64,000 nucleotides of DNA from contig JAQSEB010000084.1 in assembly GCA_030063045.1 (NCBI GenBank), forward strand, positions 248,001 to 312,000. Direction: 5' to 3'. Shown piece by piece: positions 57,401 through 64,000 of the stretch. Both the position numbers and the translations under genes were made by a program. The notes under the pieces are model-generated. The model had not been told where the DNA came from. It did no database searches and was given only the letters and a program-made list of their open reading frames with translations. Source of the stretch: Pratylenchus scribneri (taxonomy: Eukaryota; Nematoda; Chromadorea; Rhabditida; Pratylenchidae). How positions within the stretch are numbered: the first letter of the stretch is position 1; every line of letters starts with the position of its first letter.

Positions 57401-59689
57401 AGGTGATTAAGGAAAATGCTGGTGGATAGGGTGAACTTGGTGATTAAGGAAAATGCTGGTGGATAGGGTGAACTAGGTGATTAAGGAAAATGCTGGTGGG
57501 TAGGGTGAACTAGGTGATTAAGGAAAATGCTGGTGGGTAGGGTGAACTAGGTGATTAAGAAAAATGCTGGTGGGTAGGGTGAACTAGGTGATTAAGGAAA
57601 ATGCAGGTGGGTAGAGTGAACTAGGTGATTAAGGAAAATGCTGGTGGATAGGGTAAACTAGGTGATCGAGTAAGATGCAGGTGGATAGGGTGAACTAGGT
57701 GATAAAGGAAAATGCTGGTGGATAGGGTGAACTAGGTGATTAAGGAAAATGCAGGTGGGTAGGGTGAACTAGGTGATTAAGGAAAATGCTGTTGGATAGG
57801 GTGAACTAGGTGATAAAGGAAAATGCTGGTGGATAGGGTGAACTAGGTGATTAAGGAAAATGCAGGTGGGTAGGGTGAACTAGGTGATTAAGGAAAATGC
57901 TGTTGGATAGGGTGAACTAGGTGATAAAGGAAAATGCTGGTGGATAGGGTGAACTAGGTGATTAAGGAAAATGCAGGTGGGTAGGGTGAACTAGGTGATT
58001 AAGGAAAATGCTGGTGGGTAGGGTGAACTAGGTGATTAAGGAAAATGCTGTTGGGTAGGGTGAACTTGGTGATTAAGGAAAATGCTGGTGGGTAGGGTGA
58101 ACTAGGTGATTAAGAAAAATGCTGGTGGGTAGGGTGAACTAGGTGATTAAGGAAAATGCAGGTGGGTAGAGTGAACTAGGTGATTAAGGAAAATGCTGGT
58201 GGATAGGGTAAACTAGGTGATCGAGTAAGATGCAGGTGGATAGGGTGAAGTTGGTGATTAAGGAAAATGCAGGTGGATTGGGTGAACTAGGTGATCGAGT
58301 AAGATGCAGGTGGGTAGGGTGAACTAAGTGATTAAGGAAAATGCTGGTGGATAGGGTGAACAAGGAGATTAAGGAAAATGCAGATGGGTAGGGTGAACTA
58401 GGTGATTAAGGAAAATGCAGGTGGGTAGTTTGAACTAGGTGATTAAGGAAAATGCAGGTGGGTAGGGTGAACTAGGTGATTAAGGAAAATGCTGGAGGAT
58501 AGGGTGAACTAGGTGATTAAGGAAAATGCAGGTGGGTAGGATGAACTAGGTGATTAAGGAAAATGCTGGTGGGTAGGGTGAACTAGGTGATTAAGGAAAA
58601 TGCAGGTGGGTAGGGTGAACTAGGTGATTAAGGAAAATGCTGGTGGATAGGGTGAACTAGGTGATTAAGGAAAATGCTGGAGGATAGGGTGAACTAGGTG
58701 ATCGAGTAAGATGCAGGTGGGTAGGGTGAACTAAGTGATTAAGGAAAATGCTGGTGGATAGGGTGAACAAGGAGATTAAGGAAAATGCAGATGGGTAGGG
58801 TGAACTAGGTGATTAAGGAAAATGCAGGTGGGTAGTTTGAACTAGGTGATTAAGGAAAATGCTGGTGGATAGGGTGAACTTGGTGATTAAGGAAAATGCT
58901 GGTGGATAGGGTGAACTAGGTGATTAAGGAAAATGCTGGAGGATAGGGTGAACTAGGTGATCGAGTAAGATGCAGGTGGGTAGGGTGAACTAAGTGATTA
59001 AGGAAAATGCTGGTGGATAGGGTGAACAAGGAGATTAAGGAAAATGCAGATGGGTAGGGTGAACTAGGTGATTAAGGAAAATGCAGGTGGGTAGTTTGAA
59101 CTAGGTGATTAAGGAAAATGCTGGTGGATAGGGTGAACTTGGTGATTAAGGAAAATGCAGGTGGATTGGGTGAACTAGGTGATCGAGTAAGATGCAGGTG
59201 GGTAGGGTGAACTAAGTGATTAAGGAAAATGCTGGTGGATAGGGTGAACAAGGAGATTAAGGAAAATGCAGATGGGTAGGGTGAACTAGGTGATTAAGGA
59301 AAATGCAGGTGGGTAGTTTGAACTAGGTGATTAAGGAAAATGCTGGTGGATAGGGTGAACTTGGTGATTAAGGAAAATGCTGGTGGATAGGGTGAACTAG
59401 GTGATTAAGGAAAATGCTGGTGGGTAGGGTGAACTAGGTGATTAAGGAAAATGCTGGTGGGTAGGGTGAACTAGGTGATTAAGAAAAATGCTGGTGGGTA
59501 GGGTGAACTAGGTGATTAAGGAAAATGCAGGTGGGTAGAGTGAACTAGGTGATTAAGGAAAATGCTGGTGGATAGGGTAAACTAGGTGATCGAGTAAGAT
59601 GCAGGTGGATAGGGTGAACTAGGTGATAAAGGAAAATGCTGGTGGATAGGGTGAACTAGGTGATTAAGGAAAATGCAGGTGGGTAGGGT

Positions 59690-61910
59690 GAACTAGGTGA
59701 TTAAGGAAAATGCTGTTGGATAGGGTGAACTAGGTGATAAAGGAAAATGCTGGTGGATAGGGTGAACTAGGTGATTAAGGAAAATGCAGGTGGGTAGGGT
59801 GAACTAGGTGATTAAGGAAAATGCTGGTGGGTAGGGTGAACTAGGTGATTAAGGAAAATGCTGTTGGGTAGGGTGAACTTGGTGATTAAGGAAAATGCTG
59901 GTGGGTAGGGTGAACTAGGTGATTAAGAAAAATGCTGGTGGGTAGGGTGAACTAGGTGATTAAGGAAAATGCAGGTGGGTAGAGTGAACTAGGTGATTAA
60001 GGAAAATGCTGGTGGATAGGGTAAACTAGGTGATCGAGTAAGATGCAGGTGGATAGGGTGAAGTTGGTGATTAAGGAAAATGCAGGTGGATTGGGTGAAC
60101 TAGGTGATCGAGTAAGATGCAGGTGGGTAGGGTGAACTAAGTGATTAAGGAAAATGCTGGTGGATAGGGTGAACAAGGAGATTAAGGAAAATGCAGATGG
60201 GTAGGGTGAACTAGGTGATTAAGGAAAATGCAGGTGGGTAGTTTGAACTAGGTGATTAAGGAAAATGCAGGTGGGTAGGGTGAACTAGGTGATTAAGGAA
60301 AATGCTGGAGGATAGGGTGAACTAGGTGATTAAGGAAAATGCAGGTGGGTAGGATGAACTAGGTGATTAAGGAAAATGCTGGTGGGTAGGGTGAACTAGG
60401 TGATTAAGGAAAATGCAGGTGGGTAGGGTGAACTAGGTGATTAAGGAAAATGCTGGTGGATAGGGTGAACTAGGTGATTAAGGAAAATGCTGGAGGATAG
60501 GGTGAACTAGGTGATTAAGGAAAATGCAGGTGGGTAGGATGAACTAGGTGATCGAGTAAGATGCAGGTGGGTAGGGTGAACTAGGTGATTAAGGAAAATG
60601 CAGGTAGGTTAGGGTGAACTAGGTGATCGAGTAAGATGCAGGTGGATAGGGTGAACTAAGTGATTAAGGAAAATGCAGGTGGGTAAGGTGAACTAGGTGA
60701 TTAAGGAAAATGCTGGTGGATAGGGTGAACTAGGTGATTAAGGAAAATGCAGGTGGGTAGGGTGAACTAGGTGATTAAGGAAAATGATGGTGGATAGGGT
60801 GAACTTGGTGATTAAGGAAAATGCTGGTGGATAGGGTGAACTAGGTGATTAAGGAAAATGCAGGTGGGTAGGGTGAACTAGGTGATTAAGGAAAATGCAG
60901 GTGGGTAGGGTGAACTAGGTGATTAAGGAAAATGCTGGTGGATAGGGTGAACTAGGTTATTAAGGAAAATGCTGGTGGGTAGGGTGAACTAGGTGATTAA
61001 GGAAAATGCAGGTGGGTAGGGTGAACTAGGTGATTAAGGAAAATGCTGGTGGATAGGGTGAACAAGGAGATTAAGGAAAATGCAGATGGGTAGGGTGAAC
61101 TAGGTGATTAAGGAAAATGCAGGTGGGTAGGGTGAACTAGGTGATTAAGGAAAATGCTGGTGGATAGGGTGAACTAGGTGATTAAGGAAAATGCTGGAGG
61201 ATAGGGTGAACTAGGTGATTAAGGAAAATGCAGGTGGGTAGGATGAACTAGGTGATTAAGGAAAATGCTGGTGGGTAGGGTGAACTAGGTGATTAAGGAA
61301 AATGCAGGTGGGTAGGGTGAACTTGGTGATTAAGGAAAATGCTGGTGGATAGGGTGAACTAGGTGATTAAGGAAAATGCAGGTGGGTAGGGTGAACTAGG
61401 TGATTAAGGAAAATGCAGGTGGGTAGGGTGAACTAGGTGATTAAGGAAAATGCTGGTGGATAGGGTGAACTAGGTTATTAAGGAAAATGCTGGTGGGTAG
61501 GGTGAACTAGGTGATTAAGGAAAATGCAGGTGGATAGGGTGAACTTGGTGATTAAGGAAAATGCTGGTGGATAGGGTGACCTAGGTGATTAAGGAAAATG
61601 CAGGTGGGTAGGGTGAACTAGGTGATTAAGGAAAATGCAGGTGGGTAGGGTGAACTAGGTGATTAAGGAAAATGCTGGTGGATAGGGTGAACTAGGTTAT
61701 TAAGGAAAATGCTGGTGGGTAGGGTGAACTAGGTGATTAAGGAAAATGCAGGTGGGTAGGGTGAACTAGGTGATTAAGGAAAATGCTGGTGGATAGGGTG
61801 AACTTGGTGATTAAGGAAAATGCTGGTGGGTAGGGTGAACTAGGTGATTAAGGAAAATGCAGGTGGGTAAGGTGAACTAGGTGATTAAGGAAAATGCTGG
61901 TGGATAGGGT
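59690..61910. repeat. 2,221-bp tandem duplication of satellite, copy 1
   Basis: Markers repeat at exactly 2,221 bp: GCTGTTGG near 59712 and 61933, GTAAAC at 60021 and 62242, and the rare GTGACC at 61576 and 63797. The length equals 60 units of 37 bp plus the extra base of one 38-bp unit. The estimated break (about 59690/61911) puts the copies directly next to each other. A related block also sits 1,813 bp (49 units) upstream of copy 1, with TGTTGG at 57901 and 59714. Confidence 0.85.
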
Positions 61911-64000
61911 GAACTAGGTGATTAAGGAAAATGCTGTTGGATAGGGTGAACTAGGTGATAAAGGAAAATGCTGGTGGATAGGGTGAACTAGGTGATTAAG
62001 GAAAATGCAGGTGGGTAGGGTGAACTAGGTGATTAAGGAAAATGCTGGTGGGTAGGGTGAACTAGGTGATTAAGGAAAATGCTGTTGGGTAGGGTGAACT
62101 TGGTGATTAAGGAAAATGCTGGTGGGTAGGGTGAACTAGGTGATTAAGAAAAATGCTGGTGGGTAGGGTGAACTAGGTGATTAAGGAAAATGCAGGTGGG
62201 TAGAGTGAACTAGGTGATTAAGGAAAATGCTGGTGGATAGGGTAAACTAGGTGATCGAGTAAGATGCAGGTGGATAGGGTGAAGTTGGTGATTAAGGAAA
62301 ATGCAGGTGGATTGGGTGAACTAGGTGATCGAGTAAGATGCAGGTGGGTAGGGTGAACTAAGTGATTAAGGAAAATGCTGGTGGATAGGGTGAACAAGGA
62401 GATTAAGGAAAATGCAGATGGGTAGGGTGAACTAGGTGATTAAGGAAAATGCAGGTGGGTAGTTTGAACTAGGTGATTAAGGAAAATGCAGGTGGGTAGG
62501 GTGAACTAGGTGATTAAGGAAAATGCTGGAGGATAGGGTGAACTAGGTGATTAAGGAAAATGCAGGTGGGTAGGATGAACTAGGTGATTAAGGAAAATGC
62601 TGGTGGGTAGGGTGAACTAGGTGATTAAGGAAAATGCAGGTGGGTAGGGTGAACTAGGTGATTAAGGAAAATGCTGGTGGATAGGGTGAACTAGGTGATT
62701 AAGGAAAATGCTGGAGGATAGGGTGAACTAGGTGATTAAGGAAAATGCAGGTGGGTAGGATGAACTAGGTGATCGAGTAAGATGCAGGTGGGTAGGGTGA
62801 ACTAGGTGATTAAGGAAAATGCAGGTAGGTTAGGGTGAACTAGGTGATCGAGTAAGATGCAGGTGGATAGGGTGAACTAAGTGATTAAGGAAAATGCAGG
62901 TGGGTAAGGTGAACTAGGTGATTAAGGAAAATGCTGGTGGATAGGGTGAACTAGGTGATTAAGGAAAATGCAGGTGGGTAGGGTGAACTAGGTGATTAAG
63001 GAAAATGATGGTGGATAGGGTGAACTTGGTGATTAAGGAAAATGCTGGTGGATAGGGTGAACTAGGTGATTAAGGAAAATGCAGGTGGGTAGGGTGAACT
63101 AGGTGATTAAGGAAAATGCAGGTGGGTAGGGTGAACTAGGTGATTAAGGAAAATGCTGGTGGATAGGGTGAACTAGGTTATTAAGGAAAATGCTGGTGGG
63201 TAGGGTGAACTAGGTGATTAAGGAAAATGCAGGTGGGTAGGGTGAACTAGGTGATTAAGGAAAATGCTGGTGGATAGGGTGAACAAGGAGATTAAGGAAA
63301 ATGCAGATGGGTAGGGTGAACTAGGTGATTAAGGAAAATGCAGGTGGGTAGGGTGAACTAGGTGATTAAGGAAAATGCTGGTGGATAGGGTGAACTAGGT
63401 GATTAAGGAAAATGCTGGAGGATAGGGTGAACTAGGTGATTAAGGAAAATGCAGGTGGGTAGGATGAACTAGGTGATTAAGGAAAATGCTGGTGGGTAGG
63501 GTGAACTAGGTGATTAAGGAAAATGCAGGTGGGTAGGGTGAACTTGGTGATTAAGGAAAATGCTGGTGGATAGGGTGAACTAGGTGATTAAGGAAAATGC
63601 AGGTGGGTAGGGTGAACTAGGTGATTAAGGAAAATGCAGGTGGGTAGGGTGAACTAGGTGATTAAGGAAAATGCTGGTGGATAGGGTGAACTAGGTTATT
63701 AAGGAAAATGCTGGTGGGTAGGGTGAACTAGGTGATTAAGGAAAATGCAGGTGGATAGGGTGAACTTGGTGATTAAGGAAAATGCTGGTGGATAGGGTGA
63801 CCTAGGTGATTAAGGAAAATGCAGGTGGGTAGGGTGAACTAGGTGATTAAGGAAAATGCAGGTGGGTAGGGTGAACTAGGTGATTAAGGAAAATGCTGGT
63901 GGATAGGGTGAACTAGGTTATTAAGGAAAATGCTGGTGGGTAGGGTGAACTAGGTGATTAAGGAAAATGCAGGTGGGTAGGGTGAACTAGGTGATTAAGG
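61911..64000. repeat. 2,221-bp tandem duplication, copy 2 (cut by window end)
   Basis: Second copy of the 2,221-bp block. Every marker checked matches copy 1, and the last bases of the window match 61740-61779. The remaining ~130 bp lie outside the window, so a third copy cannot be excluded. Confidence 0.85.

Larger units (their letters stand above)
47361..64000. repeat. 37-bp satellite array, right block (>16.6 kb)
   Basis: About 450 further copies of the same 37-bp unit in the same orientation, running off the window end. The mix of variants differs from the left block: GAATTTGG is seen once (51032), whereas GCTGGTGGGTAG and GCTGGTGGATAG alternations dominate between 48 and 57 kb. Small private indels occur, for example GATAAGG near 49083, GGATAGGAAGTTGG near 49620 and 51583, GGTGATAGGG near 52019, and GAAACTAGG near 53250. 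No coding potential on either strand. Confidence 0.98.

Noticed and set aside
3929..64000. CRISPR array (regular 37-bp repeats)
   Set aside because: Repeats are directly contiguous with no unique spacers, there are more than a thousand copies, and the context is eukaryotic.

Overview
The window looks like nuclear DNA of a nematode. That inference rests mainly on one complete BEL/Pao retroelement whose env region has the Gn/Gc-like, phlebovirus-type glycoprotein layout known from nematode BEL/Pao elements (the Cer and Tas groups). Base composition and absence of bacterial gene organisation agree with this. A plant-parasitic tylenchid is possible, but the sequence alone does not show it. No single-copy host gene could be supported anywhere in the 64 kb.

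Layout. (1) 1-3928: degenerate repetitive DNA. It holds a ~120-bp repeat family (1-760 and beyond), an 18/19-bp minisatellite (about 798-1830), a ~98-bp degenerate repeat, a duplicated 42-bp word, a hairpin next to an AATAAA, low-complexity ATTCA-rich DNA and a perfect 137-bp tandem duplication (period 144 bp) that abuts the satellite. (2) 3929-36904: a continuous 33-kb satellite with a 37-bp unit. (3) 36905-47360: a 10,456-bp, structurally intact LTR retrotransposon on the minus strand, with 366-bp LTRs differing at one base and a 5-bp target-site duplication GATAG. (4) 47361-64000: the same 37-bp satellite, running off the window end.

The retroelement inserted into a satellite unit. Removing it together with one GATAG restores a normal unit, and a near-identical uninterrupted version of the site lies at about 50,839. 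One open frame of 3,049 codons encodes Gag (DUF1759-like domain, three zinc knuckles), an aspartic protease, reverse transcriptase, RNase H, an HHCC/DDE integrase, a DUF5641-like tail, an unusual acidic/Cys-rich/coiled-coil linker with a fourth zinc knuckle, and a two-subunit membrane glycoprotein. A second, Arg/Gln/Pro-rich open frame of 179 codons lies in the 5' leader and overlaps the Gag start in another frame. The element has the full gag-pro-pol-env set of an endogenous retrovirus-like agent and looks young.

The satellite (about 49.6 kb, roughly 1,300 units) is strongly strand-asymmetric (14 G and 2 C per consensus unit on the + strand). It has clear higher-order structure: a 519-bp repeat of 14 units, a ~5.3-kb block repeated at 6,424 bp offset, a block repeated at 4,763 bp offset, and a 2,221-bp tandem duplication at the right end. 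The best candidates for something not yet described are the pol-env linker module, the leader ORF, the reverse transcriptase active-site variant, the missing polypurine tract with Env coding entering the LTR, and the large G-rich satellite.
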